The translations under genes were made by a program, and so were the position numbers. The notes beneath the pieces are model-generated. The model saw only the letters and a list, made by a program, of their open reading frames with translations, was not told the origin of the DNA and did no database searches. A stretch of DNA of 64,000 nt, from the NCBI GenBank assembly GCA_902386135.1, contig CABMIB010000081.1, positions 1 through 64,000 of the forward strand. Reading direction: 5' to 3'. Below are positions 35,038 to 43,474 of this stretch, in pieces (within the stretch, counting starts at the first letter, position 1; each line of letters starts with the position of its first letter). The stretch comes from an uncultured archaeon (GTDB taxonomy: Archaea; Halobacteriota; Methanosarcinia; Methanosarcinales; Methanoperedenaceae).

Positions 35038-36252
35038 CTATCTCTGTGACTTCTCTCTTCTAATTACCAGTATGGCTGCTATTATGGCTATAAGGGATCC
35101 CATCCATCCGATGGCAGGCGCTCCTTTTGGCGTTGACTGAACTGCTGCAGTCTCATTTAACATCGTCCTGTTGCTGACACTTGCCAATTCCACATTCACG
35201 GATTCCGTTTCAGTAGTAATAATCTCTGCTTCCAATTGGTATGTCAGCGAGGCATGGATATTTATTTCATCTGTACCGTTCGGCGCATTGAACTCAAAGA
35301 CTTCAATTCTGCTCTCTCCCGGCTTGAACCGGTTATCCTTCGCCACAGCTACTGCCTTCCAGAAGTCAGATACCTCGTTATTATACTGGTCGACAATGGT
35401 CTTGGCGTAGACCTTCTGACCGCTATAGATATCCCGCCCCTGCCTGTCGCTTGCATTAAAGTCCAGAACGACCTTTCGAGAGGGAAGACCGCTCGGGATC
35501 ATGTGGCCAACGTTATCATTGGTAATATTGAGAGTAACTTTAACCCTGTTTCCTGTCCTCTGGATACTGGAATTTATCTGAAATGCATTCTCCAGGAACT
35601 GACCTGTGTGTCCACCGTACCAGAAGTGCTGGTAAACCTTTTCCCGCATTGTTCCGTTCTTCGCTGCAGCCCCGGATTTTGTCTCCATATGGCAGTCCTG
35701 GCACTGCTTGCCCTCGGCTGCATAGGGTCCTTCCTTCCATTCAGTATAGGTCTGGGAAATCGGCACGCCGTTGATCGAGAAATCATGGCACCCTGCGCAG
35801 AACTCTGATTTTGTGTGCAGCCCTGAGTATGCAGAAGTATGTGCATCGGTCTTTGAATCCGTATAAGGACCCTGCATCGGATTGCTTTGACTGAAGTTAT
35901 AACTGTTATTCTCAACTCCGGTGACGGTATGGCAGAAACTGCAGGTGACACCTTCAACCGATATCGATTTTGTCAAGTTGAGATCGTTCGTTATTCTTGT
36001 TGTGGGGGAGTGGCAGGTCAGGCAGTAACTCCTGTATTTCGGGTCGGATTCAAGTGCACGCAAGTATGCTGCCTCGAAGATCGGGTCATTTACTGCCAGG
36101 GCGTGCATCGAACGCGACCATTCATCATACCGCTCCTGGTGGCAGTTGGCACAGGAGTAGCTAATCTGGAATTCCCCCTCAGCATGTACCGCAGGAATTA
36201 TCCACATCAACATCAGACCAATTACAGCTCCAAATATTACTTTTACACTCAT
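35038..36252 (-). CDS. Pentaheme c-type cytochrome with C-terminal membrane anchor
   Basis: The 404-residue exported protein has a signal peptide (IGLMLMWIIPAVHAEG) and five CxxCH heme sites: CANCH (~residue 34), CLTCH (~78), CSFCH (~105), CAGCH (~153) and CQDCH (~184). The heme part resembles cytochrome c554-like multiheme proteins. Residues ~220-350 form a beta-rich domain with many sequons (NVGHMIPSGLPSRKVVLDF), and the C-terminus is a single TM (IGWMGSLIAIIAAILVI) with basic end RREKSQR. It is thus held on the outer face of the membrane. It lies 107 bases downstream of an F420-type flavoprotein gene on the same strand, so the two may share transcription and electrons. Confidence 0.92.
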   Translation of the reverse strand: MSVKVIFGAVIGLMLMWIIPAVHAEGEFQISYSCANCHQERYDEWSRSMHALAVNDPIFEAAYLRALESDPKYRSYCLTCHSPTTRITNDLNLTKSISVEGVTCSFCHTVTGVENNSYNFSQSNPMQGPYTDSKTDAHTSAYSGLHTKSEFCAGCHDFSINGVPISQTYTEWKEGPYAAEGKQCQDCHMETKSGAAAKNGTMREKVYQHFWYGGHTGQFLENAFQINSSIQRTGNRVKVTLNITNDNVGHMIPSGLPSRKVVLDFNASDRQGRDIYSGQKVYAKTIVDQYNNEVSDFWKAVAVAKDNRFKPGESRIEVFEFNAPNGTDEINIHASLTYQLEAEIITTETESVNVELASVSNRTMLNETAAVQSTPKGAPAIGWMGSLIAIIAAILVIRREKSQR

Positions 36253-36359
36253 ACAATTCCTCCCATCTTAGATTACTTTTCCAACATTATTATTCGTGTC
36301 GGTCATCTCCATGTGCCATGCAGGCATCATTCAAAGCGATAATAAGATCGCCATATTCA

Positions 36360-37547
36360 TTACCACAGGGCTTGTGACCCTTTCTCCTTAGCTGTTTCTC
36401 TTATGATAGGCTCCAAAATCGCGGTATAGTCATAATCATTCACAATCGTTTCAGCGGCTACCATATCGCTGGTTACTTTTGATGCCGTCTCTCTTGTTTT
36501 CTCACCGATCTTTAATTTCTTTTTAAGTGCTGCCACCTTCCTTAGATGTTCTATATCTTTCAATTCTTTTTTTACCAGAAGGCCGGATGCCACGGCTGAA
36601 TCCAGTAGTTTTTTCCCGAGTTCCGTCCTGACAATCGTGGTATTCCAGCCATCTTCACTTCCCACTGACCCTATAGAGATATCAGCGTATTCTGCTGCAT
36701 AATCATGGCAGGGAAGACAACCAAGCATGCTGTATTTATGCAGTTCTTTTAAGCTATAGGTGTGTATCGCGATTTTATCTTCTACCGTTACTTCATGGAT
36801 TATCATCTTGCCCTTCACATCCACTTTCACGATATTGCCCGGCTTTATTTTCTGGTCATCCTTCAGGAATTCGTTGAAAAGCCCGCGGTAATTGAAAGCT
36901 TCCATGCAGAATATGCCTATCCTTAGCTTATGTATATCACTGAACTCTTTAAAATCAGGGGAGCTATCAATAAGATGCTCTGCTATGGTCACGCAGGGCA
37001 TCCCAACTATTGCAAGTTTTTTAAATCCGGCTTTAATTGCATCCCGCCAGCAGGTGAGGACAGATGCCTCTGAAAGCTTGGTGCCTGCAAAATCGAGTAT
37101 CTCCAGTGAAGTTGCAGCTAGTCTGGGTTTCCCGATCCATCCTTTGTCTTTATCAACAAGCAGGGCTGAATCGATGACCTCATCCTTCATTCCCTGAAGA
37201 AGCAAAGAAGTAACAGTGCCTCCGATCTGTGCTTTCTTCAAGACAGCCTCATCTGTGCTCCTTGTAGAACAGATCTCAAGATAAGGACCCAGGAGCTCAT
37301 CCTTGGTTTGCCCTCCCTTAACAGGGGGTTTGGGATTTGTTGTTGAGTTGTTGGGATTTATAACTGGGCAGACCTGCAGGTCTTTATCAAACACTATACT
37401 CTCTTCATCGAAGACAAGTTCCCCGTCTTTAAAACCAACTCCGGGGCTCGGGTTCACGCACACGCATGCACCGCAGTAAACGCAGCAATCCCTTGCAACA
37501 GGTTTTACGAGCCTGCTGTCAGCATGTTTTTCTATATCCAGGTACAT
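36360..37547 (-). CDS. F420 hydrogenase/dehydrogenase beta-subunit (FrhB/FpoF) family protein
   Basis: The protein (about 395 residues) belongs to the FAD- and iron-sulfur-containing family that exchanges electrons with coenzyme F420. The N-terminus has a cysteine cluster (CCVYCGACVCVNPSPGVGF) for a 4Fe-4S centre. The middle has GMPCVTIAEHL, and near residue ~290 the family signature CLPCHDYAAEYADISIGSVG followed by SEDGWNTTIVRTE. The ATG at 37547 has AGGAGG seven bases upstream, which favours it over an upstream TTG-type start. It follows a two-cluster ferredoxin gene by two bases. It is longer than FrhB (~290) because of a helical C-terminal extension. Likely substrate is F420H2, but other deazaflavin or thiol partners are possible. 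Confidence 0.88.
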   Translation of the reverse strand: MYLDIEKHADSRLVKPVARDCCVYCGACVCVNPSPGVGFKDGELVFDEESIVFDKDLQVCPVINPNNSTTNPKPPVKGGQTKDELLGPYLEICSTRSTDEAVLKKAQIGGTVTSLLLQGMKDEVIDSALLVDKDKGWIGKPRLAATSLEILDFAGTKLSEASVLTCWRDAIKAGFKKLAIVGMPCVTIAEHLIDSSPDFKEFSDIHKLRIGIFCMEAFNYRGLFNEFLKDDQKIKPGNIVKVDVKGKMIIHEVTVEDKIAIHTYSLKELHKYSMLGCLPCHDYAAEYADISIGSVGSEDGWNTTIVRTELGKKLLDSAVASGLLVKKELKDIEHLRKVAALKKKLKIGEKTRETASKVTSDMVAAETIVNDYDYTAILEPIIRETAKEKGSQALW

Positions 37548-37549
37548 TT

Positions 37550-37798
37550 TCAGGCCTCCTTCTGGGTTACCTCGATTATCCCTACAGGACACTGGTTCTC
37601 ACATATCCGGCAGCCAAAGCACATTTCTTCAGCAACCACTTCTGTGATAGTCCCCATCCACTGCGGTATCCTTTCCTCATACTCAGGCCCCTTAAAATCC
37701 GTGGGTTTTAGCTTGAACACCCGTCGCGGGCACAGGTCCTCGCATATACCGCACGCGAAGCACTGGGACTGGTTAACATATACGTTATATCTGGGCAT
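37550..37798 (-). CDS. Two-cluster [4Fe-4S] ferredoxin
   Basis: The 82-residue protein has two CxxCxxCxxxC motifs: CFACGICEDLCPRR near residue 13 and CFGCRICENQCPVG near residue 57, enough for two 4Fe-4S clusters. The ~30-residue insert between them (FKGPEYEERIPQWMGTI) is longer than in classic bacterial ferredoxins. Starting at MPRYNVYVNQSQ, it has no signal peptide and is cytoplasmic. It lies between the membrane protein gene and the F420-type flavoprotein gene with tight spacing, so it likely carries electrons between these two. Confidence 0.92.
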   Translation of the reverse strand: MPRYNVYVNQSQCFACGICEDLCPRRVFKLKPTDFKGPEYEERIPQWMGTITEVVAEEMCFGCRICENQCPVGIIEVTQKEA

Positions 37799-37849
37799 AC
37801 AAATCCTCCAGAAAGGACCTTAAGTGGTCCTCTTCGGAAAGTGGATGTT

Positions 37850-38734
37850 TCATCCCAACCTACCAAGGGTTGATGCATATTCATCCAATATCTGATTGAT
37901 TGTATTTTGAGCGGCCTTCATTCCAGCAACATTGCCGTTCTTTGCGGAATTCGTAAGAGCGGTGAATGCATCGTCGATCTGCGAACTTTTCGCGCTGTCC
38001 CATGACTTCAAGCTGTCTCCGAGTCTGTCATGGGCAGTATCGGCTTCCTGTGCTTTAGTGAGGGCAGTTGAATTGTCCCCCTTTTGCGCTGCATTTATGG
38101 CATCGTCCATTGCAGTTTTTACATCTTTAATCGTATCAGCATTTGATAAAGGAATTAAATATGTGCTCATAAAAAACTCGGAGCCTTTTGCTTCCCAGAG
38201 CGGCCCGATTGAATATGGAACCAGTACAGCGACAAGTGTCAGAGCCGTAAGCCCTGTCGCAACCATGTACTTGGTCTTGCTGGCATCGGTATCCGTCATA
38301 AGCTTGTACACCAGGGTTATAATACCAAGCACGAAAGCCGGTATAAAAACGCCAGTGTTCCAATCAGCCTGCACCCTTGGGACGATAAATATACCTATAA
38401 GTCCAACTGCAATGAGTATTAAAACATCTCTTCCTATTATCCATGCTTCCCAGAGGATATCAGCACCGAGCCGGAGAGTCATCCGGTTTAAATATCTTAA
38501 GACCATAGGTCTTGCGATATGCAGGCTGAGCGCCATAAAGAGCATTATTATTATGCTCGGAAAAAGCGTAACAATTATGAACCATTCTGAATAATCCATC
38601 CATCCCTTCATCATAAGAGCGTTTCCGCTCAGAGCCGGGCCCGCATTCTCTTGTGCCATGGCAACCCCAACAAAGAAGGTTGCCATCAATACCAGTATTG
38701 CTAAATTCAATACCTTAAAGTTCCCTATCTTCAT
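37850..38734 (-). CDS. Polytopic membrane protein with helical C-terminal domain
   Basis: The 294-residue protein has a signal-peptide-like start (LNLAILVLMATFFVGVAMAQ), then about five TM helices (for example EWFIIVTLFPSIIIMLFMAL, DVLILIAVGLIGIFIVP, GVFIPAFVLGIITLVYKL). It ends in a ~90-residue soluble domain of amphipathic helices (TAMDDAINAAQKGDNSTALT) that looks like a four-helix bundle. I do not recognise the family. The ATG at 38734 has GAGGT upstream. It is the first gene of the cluster with the ferredoxin and F420-type protein, and could be the membrane docking subunit. One TM-proximal His (SLHIARPMV) is visible, which is not enough to claim a cytochrome b. Confidence 0.75.
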   Translation of the reverse strand: MKIGNFKVLNLAILVLMATFFVGVAMAQENAGPALSGNALMMKGWMDYSEWFIIVTLFPSIIIMLFMALSLHIARPMVLRYLNRMTLRLGADILWEAWIIGRDVLILIAVGLIGIFIVPRVQADWNTGVFIPAFVLGIITLVYKLMTDTDASKTKYMVATGLTALTLVAVLVPYSIGPLWEAKGSEFFMSTYLIPLSNADTIKDVKTAMDDAINAAQKGDNSTALTKAQEADTAHDRLGDSLKSWDSAKSSQIDDAFTALTNSAKNGNVAGMKAAQNTINQILDEYASTLGRLG

Positions 38735-38938
38735 ATTTATTATACCTCGCTGGCTTAAAGCCGGTTTCATTCTTAGGTACACATTATATTTATAAATATT
38801 CAATGAATAAAATTATTGTCCTTCAGGAACAAAAGTATAGTAACAAAAACATTTGTTTTTGTACCGCAGGAAGAAAAGTAACGATTAAACGTAAAGATTA
38901 AAGGTAATAACGATTAATATAAAGCATACTAATACAAA
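38735..38938. promoter_or_regulatory. Divergent promoter region with palindrome
   Basis: For the minus-strand operon a TATA-like ATTTATAAATA lies at about 38787-38797, some 55 bases from the ATG. For the plus-strand regulator, TTAATATAAA at 38914-38923 lies so close to the ATG at 38939 that its mRNA would be almost leaderless. Between them is the perfect palindrome ACAAAAACATTTGTTTTTGT (38843-38862), a candidate operator. TAACGATTAA occurs twice (about 38879 and 38907). Confidence 0.5.
38843..38862. promoter_or_regulatory. Perfect 9-bp-arm palindrome, candidate operator
   Basis: ACAAAAACA and TGTTTTTGT flank a TT spacer, giving a fully symmetric 20-base site. It sits in the middle of the spacer between the HTH-RDD regulator and the electron-transfer operon, where a dimeric regulator could control both. 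Binding by the neighbouring regulator is inference. Confidence 0.5.
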
Positions 38939-39664
38939 ATGACCATTGAACAAATAAATGATATAAAAACGGTAGAGTTTTTTAAAGTCCTTTCCCATGA
39001 AATCAGGGTGAACATAATATCTCTTCTTCATGAGAACATAGAGATGTCTTACACAGAGATTCTACACACACTTAATCTTGAGGAAGGAAATCTGAATTTT
39101 CATCTGAGGAAGATGAAAGGTTTTGTTGAACTTACGGAGAAAAAGAATTACAAGCTCTCAGATTACGGGAAAATTGCCCACAGCATGCTCCAGGGAGTGG
39201 ACGCAAGATTGTGGAAAGATGCAAAGGAAATAATAAAAACTGATGACATCAGGATGTTTTCTGTCCAGATTTTAATGAGAAGAACTGTGGCTGCACTGAT
39301 AGATTTTACATTATTCGTGTTCTTTGGGGTAGTCCTTTTTCTTGTATTAAACCATGGAATAAAATTCGACGTGTATGCCTTCCTTGTTGTCATATATCTT
39401 CAATTGACCCTTCAATTTGCATATGCCTCCTTTGTTGTCATGGAAGCATACAATGGGCAGACGATCGGAAAATATCTGATGAGAATCAGGGTTGTAAAAA
39501 CAAATGGAGATAAAATCACCATTCTGGAAAGTGCCATAAGAAATATCGGGAAGGTATTCTTGCTCCCGCTGGACATCCTGATAGGGGTGTTCTTTTACAG
39601 GAAAAAAGGTTATATTAAGTTCATGGATTATTATACACAAACAACGGTTGAAAGGGTTATTTGA
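38939..39664 (+). CDS. Membrane-bound HTH-RDD transcriptional regulator
   Basis: The 241-residue protein fuses an ArsR-like winged-helix DNA-binding domain to an RDD-type membrane domain. The DNA-binding part spans residues ~10-85 (FFKVLSHEIRVNIISLLHEN, EGNLNFHLRKMKGFVEL). The RDD part starts at ~115 with RRTVAALIDFTLFVFFGVV and contains GQTIGKYLMRIRVV and SAIRNIGKVFLLPLDILIG, the family's conserved Arg/Asp/Asp-like positions. About three TM helices tether the DNA-binding domain to the membrane, a one-component sensor design. It is divergent from the electron-transfer operon and separated from it by a palindrome, so it probably regulates that operon. Confidence 0.85.
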   Translation: MTIEQINDIKTVEFFKVLSHEIRVNIISLLHENIEMSYTEILHTLNLEEGNLNFHLRKMKGFVELTEKKNYKLSDYGKIAHSMLQGVDARLWKDAKEIIKTDDIRMFSVQILMRRTVAALIDFTLFVFFGVVLFLVLNHGIKFDVYAFLVVIYLQLTLQFAYASFVVMEAYNGQTIGKYLMRIRVVKTNGDKITILESAIRNIGKVFLLPLDILIGVFFYRKKGYIKFMDYYTQTTVERVI

Positions 39665-39763
39665 ATTAATCTTTTTACAGGCATAACTTTACGACACCAG
39701 TTTTTCATATCACTTATCGATATCATAATGCTTTTGTTTACAGGCGATTTATGAGGATACTCT

Positions 39764-41062
39764 ATGGAAATCTCCATCACACTGCTTATTATTTCTATAC
39801 TGTTCGGCTTCCTCCTCGGCATCATCTCAGGTCTCACTCCCGGCATCCACGTCAATAACTTTGCCCTTATCCTCGTCGCACTATCCCCTCTTTTCCTCGA
39901 TCTGGGTTTCGCGCCTTTCTATATCGCCGTGATAATCCTTGCAAATTCAGTTACTCAAACGTTCCTGGACATAATCCCTTCTATCTTCCTGGGCGCGCCT
40001 GAGGCCGATACCGCTCTTGCCGTACTGCCCGGGCATGCGCTGCTTATGGAAGGGCGGGGTGCTGAAGCCGTGCGGCTGTCTGCGATCGGAAGCGCAGGGG
40101 CTGTTGTAGCGGCCCTGCTCATGGCTGTTCCGCTCGGGTTTTTCTTCATGAACATCTACGGCACGATAGAGGCATACATAGGCTGGATCCTCGTTTTAAT
40201 TGTCGTTGTAATGATAGTAACGGAGAACGGGGAGGTTGTCGAAGGTCAGGGGTCGCTGGTGCATCTCAAATTCAAGGGCTATGCAGTTGTGCTTTTCATT
40301 ATTTCCGGGCTGCTTGGCATGTTCGCATTTGATAATACTGATAAGATGTCACCCCTTGTTACGTTCGGAGAACCCTCTATCCTTCTTCCTCTCCTTTCAG
40401 GTTTGTTCGGCGCCTCCATGCTCGTCCTCAGCCTGATGACAAAATCAGAGATACCGCCGCAGCAGAAGGCGTGCAGGTTCGTACTGCCCGGGAAAAGGAT
40501 CATAAGAGGCATGCTGACAGGCAGCGCTGCAGGCTCATTCGTGGCGTGGCTTCCAGGCGTCTCCTCTGCCGTGGGCACGATAATCGCAAGGCTGCTGGTG
40601 CGCGAGGAGAAGGATGCGGATTCATCCAAGGAGTTCATGATATCGTTGAGCGGCGCCAATACCGCCAATGCGATTTTCAGCTTAGTTGCACTGTTCGTCA
40701 TCCAGAGGGCAAGAAGCGGCGCGATGGTTGCGATTAACGGGCTGATCAATGTAAACGAGTGGGAGCTTTCAACTATCATAATCTTATTGATTGTGATCAT
40801 ATATATCTCAATAATCTCTTATTATACCACAATCTATCTGGGAGACAGGATAGCAGGGTTTCTTTCAAAAATCAATTACTCAAAACTATGCGCGGCAGTT
40901 CTCGCAGGTCTTACTTTGATGGTCATAATGTTTACAGGATGGTTCGGGCTTGTTATTTTCCTGATATCAACGCCCGTAGGGATGATCGCATCATTTGCGA
41001 AAATAAGAAAGACACATGCCATGGGTGTGATTTTACTGCCCGTAATAACGTATTTCTTTTAA
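39764..41062 (+). CDS. TctA/DUF112-like membrane transporter
   Basis: The 432-residue protein has about ten TM helices and the two signature loops of the TctA family: GLLxG-type FLLGIISGLTPGIHVNNF near the N-terminus and FLGAPEADTALAVLPGHAL near residue 75. A second half echoes the first (GMLTGSAAGSFVAWLPGVSS near 250). In bacteria the large subunit TctA works with TctB and a binding protein to import tricarboxylates; archaeal members usually stand alone, and no partner is visible here. The substrate is unknown. ATGAGGA precedes the ATG by 6 bases. It lies 99 bases downstream of the RDD regulator. Confidence 0.85.
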   Translation: MEISITLLIISILFGFLLGIISGLTPGIHVNNFALILVALSPLFLDLGFAPFYIAVIILANSVTQTFLDIIPSIFLGAPEADTALAVLPGHALLMEGRGAEAVRLSAIGSAGAVVAALLMAVPLGFFFMNIYGTIEAYIGWILVLIVVVMIVTENGEVVEGQGSLVHLKFKGYAVVLFIISGLLGMFAFDNTDKMSPLVTFGEPSILLPLLSGLFGASMLVLSLMTKSEIPPQQKACRFVLPGKRIIRGMLTGSAAGSFVAWLPGVSSAVGTIIARLLVREEKDADSSKEFMISLSGANTANAIFSLVALFVIQRARSGAMVAINGLINVNEWELSTIIILLIVIIYISIISYYTTIYLGDRIAGFLSKINYSKLCAAVLAGLTLMVIMFTGWFGLVIFLISTPVGMIASFAKIRKTHAMGVILLPVITYFF

Positions 41063-41156
41063 AAGGAATTTTGAGCGGCGCTAAACGCAGGGAAAACTAT
41101 ATTACGGCTATTTATAATAACTGACAATCACTGTTTCTGAAAAAAAGGTGGTAAAA

Positions 41157-43145
41157 ATGGCGGTTAAATCGTTATCGATTGAAAAACAGATGAGAAGTGC
41201 CAGAAGAGCACTTGATGACGCAACTGAAGAAATGATCAAACACGCAGAAAGCCTCGGTATCGAGACTGTTTTTAACAGGCAGGCAAAATACGACGAATCC
41301 TTCCTGGGAATCGAAAAATCCAGATGCTATTTCGGGACTTCGGGCGTTTGCTGCCGGCAGTGCGTGATGGGTCCGTGCAGGATATGGCTTGAAGACATGC
41401 CCATGATATACAGGCTGTCTGCTGCTAAATTAAATAAGGGAACCTGCGGCGCAAGCGTGGATACCATCGTGGCAAGGAACCTGCTTATGATGGTCGGAAG
41501 AGGCACGGCTGCCCATGCTTCCCATGCGCTGCATGTCGCTTCGACGCTTCTTAAAACGGCACAGAATAAAACATCCTATGAAATAAAAGAGCCTGAAAAA
41601 CTCAGGTCGATTGCCGCAAAATTAAACATTGATACGGCGCAGGATACTGAGAGTGTAGCCATAGAAGCTGCATCTGTGGCTATTTCTGACCTGGTGCATG
41701 ATAAAAGCGCCATGGAATTTGCAACCTCATACTGCCCTGCCAGTACGGGCAAAACCCTTCTTGGTCTTGGAGCTATCCCCGGTTCTGTTGGCAGCGAGCT
41801 CCTGGCTGAAGGGCATGAGACCTCTATGGGCACGATGGCAGACCCGGTATCGCTCATATTACATGCTGCAAGGCTTGGCGTGGCTGATATAGCGTCCCTT
41901 ATCATAAGCTCTGAATTCCAGGATGTCCTGTTCGGGATACCGGCGCCCGTGCAGTCAAAAATCGGGTTCAATGTGCTTGATGCGAATAAAGTGAACGTGG
42001 TCATACATGGTCATGTACCGCTGTTATCCGAAAAACTCGTTGAGTTGTCCGAAGATGAAGAACTCCTGAAAAGTGCCAGAGCCTCCGGCGCATCCGGGAT
42101 AAATATCGTGGGCTGCTGCTGCACCGGGAACGAGGTGCTGATGAGGCACGGCGTTCCCCTGGCTGGCAGCAACCTCCAGCAGGAACTGGTGATAGCGACA
42201 GGACTGGTCGAGGCGTTCGTTGCTGATATCCAGTGCATTTACCCGAACGTGGAGAACGTTGCAGGAAAGTTCCATACAAAGATAATCACGACAATGAAAG
42301 AGGCACGGCTGCCCGGCGCTTTGCATATACCCTTCGAAGAAGAGCACGCAGATGAAGCCGCAAGGGATATTCTTGCGACGGCTGTTGCGAATTTCCAGAA
42401 AAGAGGTAAAAACACCTACCTTCCGAAAGGAGAGCCAAAGAACCTGATTGCAGGCTTCTCGGTAGAGACATGCCTTGGAGTACTTTCAAAAATCAACCCC
42501 GCAGACCCTTTGAAGCCGCTCATCGATAACATAGCATCCGGCAACATCTACGGCGCTGTCCTGCTTGCCGGCTGCACAAGTTCCAAGGTCACGGCCGACG
42601 CAAGCCATGTGACGATAGCTAAAGCCCTCATGAAGCAGAATGTGCTCGTTATAGCGACCGGCTGCGCTGCTCAGGCGTGTGCAAGGGCAGGGCTGCTTAC
42701 ACCTGAAGCTTCTCAGTACGCTGGCGACAGGTTAAAGGGCGTGCTGGGATTGCTCGGGGAAACTGCGGGGCTTGGAAAGCCGCTGCCTCCGGTGTGGCAC
42801 TTCGGGAGCTGCGTGGACAACGGACGGGTGGTCATTCTTGCAGGAGCCCTGGCAGAAAAGCTTGGTGTTCCCGTAAAGGATTTACCGATAGCGGCCTCAG
42901 CCGCAGAATGGATGACCGAGAAAGCCGCCGCTATAGGCACAGGCGCAGTTGCGCTCGGGCTTACGGTGCATCTCGGGGTCACGCCGCCAGTCTTCGGAAG
43001 CCCGGCTGTGGTCTCTTTGCTCACACAGAAATCGGAAGAGCTCTTTGGCGGGAAGTTCATCGTTGAAGTTGATCCGGCAAAAGCCGCGCAGCTGCTCCTG
43101 GAACATATAAAAGAGAAAAGAGGAAAGCTGGGACTGGCTTTATGA
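41157..43145 (+). CDS. cooS: Anaerobic Ni-CO dehydrogenase CooS
   Basis: This ~662-residue enzyme interconverts CO and CO2 at a nickel-iron-sulfur C-cluster. The N-terminal cysteines for the D and B clusters are in RCYFGTSGVCCRQCVMGPCR and KGTCGAS. C-cluster ligands are visible in order: His in VVIHGHVPLLSE, Cys in INIVGCCCTGNE, Cys in DIQCIYPNV, Cys in LLAGCTSSK, Cys in VIATGCAAQA and Cys in HFGSCVDN. All expected ligands appear present, so it should be active. It is the bacterial-type monofunctional CODH, not the archaeal CdhA. No CooF, CooC or hydrogenase gene is adjacent. AAAAGGTGG precedes the ATG at 41157. Confidence 0.96.
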   Translation: MAVKSLSIEKQMRSARRALDDATEEMIKHAESLGIETVFNRQAKYDESFLGIEKSRCYFGTSGVCCRQCVMGPCRIWLEDMPMIYRLSAAKLNKGTCGASVDTIVARNLLMMVGRGTAAHASHALHVASTLLKTAQNKTSYEIKEPEKLRSIAAKLNIDTAQDTESVAIEAASVAISDLVHDKSAMEFATSYCPASTGKTLLGLGAIPGSVGSELLAEGHETSMGTMADPVSLILHAARLGVADIASLIISSEFQDVLFGIPAPVQSKIGFNVLDANKVNVVIHGHVPLLSEKLVELSEDEELLKSARASGASGINIVGCCCTGNEVLMRHGVPLAGSNLQQELVIATGLVEAFVADIQCIYPNVENVAGKFHTKIITTMKEARLPGALHIPFEEEHADEAARDILATAVANFQKRGKNTYLPKGEPKNLIAGFSVETCLGVLSKINPADPLKPLIDNIASGNIYGAVLLAGCTSSKVTADASHVTIAKALMKQNVLVIATGCAAQACARAGLLTPEASQYAGDRLKGVLGLLGETAGLGKPLPPVWHFGSCVDNGRVVILAGALAEKLGVPVKDLPIAASAAEWMTEKAAAIGTGAVALGLTVHLGVTPPVFGSPAVVSLLTQKSEELFGGKFIVEVDPAKAAQLLLEHIKEKRGKLGLAL

Positions 43146-43228
43146 CGCGCTCAGTTCATACTTGAATATTTCTTTTTTTCACAAGCCCTATGGAAAACTA
43201 TTTCACTTTATGACACAAAGTAGATATA

Positions 43229-43474
43229 GTGGTAAAAGTGCCATTCAAGACCATAAAGATCAAAGATGAAACATACGAAAGCCTGAATGTCTTCATAGGG
43301 GAACTTAGAAAAGAGCTGAAAAAGCCAGTATCAACGGATGAAGCATTAAAACGCCTCCTGAATATCAGGAAAAAGAAGCCAAGCCAGTATGCTGGGGGCT
43401 GGAAGATGGACGAAAAGGAAGTTAAAGAGATCAGGCAAAAACTCAAGGAGAGCTGGAACAAATGGGAATTGTAG
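43229..43474 (+). CDS. vapB: VapB-type antitoxin
   Basis: The 81-residue protein begins with FKTIKIKDETYESLNVFIGE, the N-terminal DNA-binding pattern of archaeal VapB antitoxins of the DUF217-like group. Its C-terminal half (EKEVKEIRQKLKESWNKWEL) is an amphipathic helix that would bind and block the toxin. It starts at a GTG and overlaps the toxin gene by 13 bases, the usual antitoxin-first order. Such pairs repress their own transcription. Confidence 0.88.
   Translation: MVKVPFKTIKIKDETYESLNVFIGELRKELKKPVSTDEALKRLLNIRKKKPSQYAGGWKMDEKEVKEIRQKLKESWNKWEL

Noticed and set aside
35038-35120. PGF-CTERM signal at the end of the pentaheme cytochrome
   Set aside because: The C-terminus has a hydrophobic segment and basic end, but the tripeptide before it is GAPAIGW rather than PGF, so I call it a plain membrane anchor.
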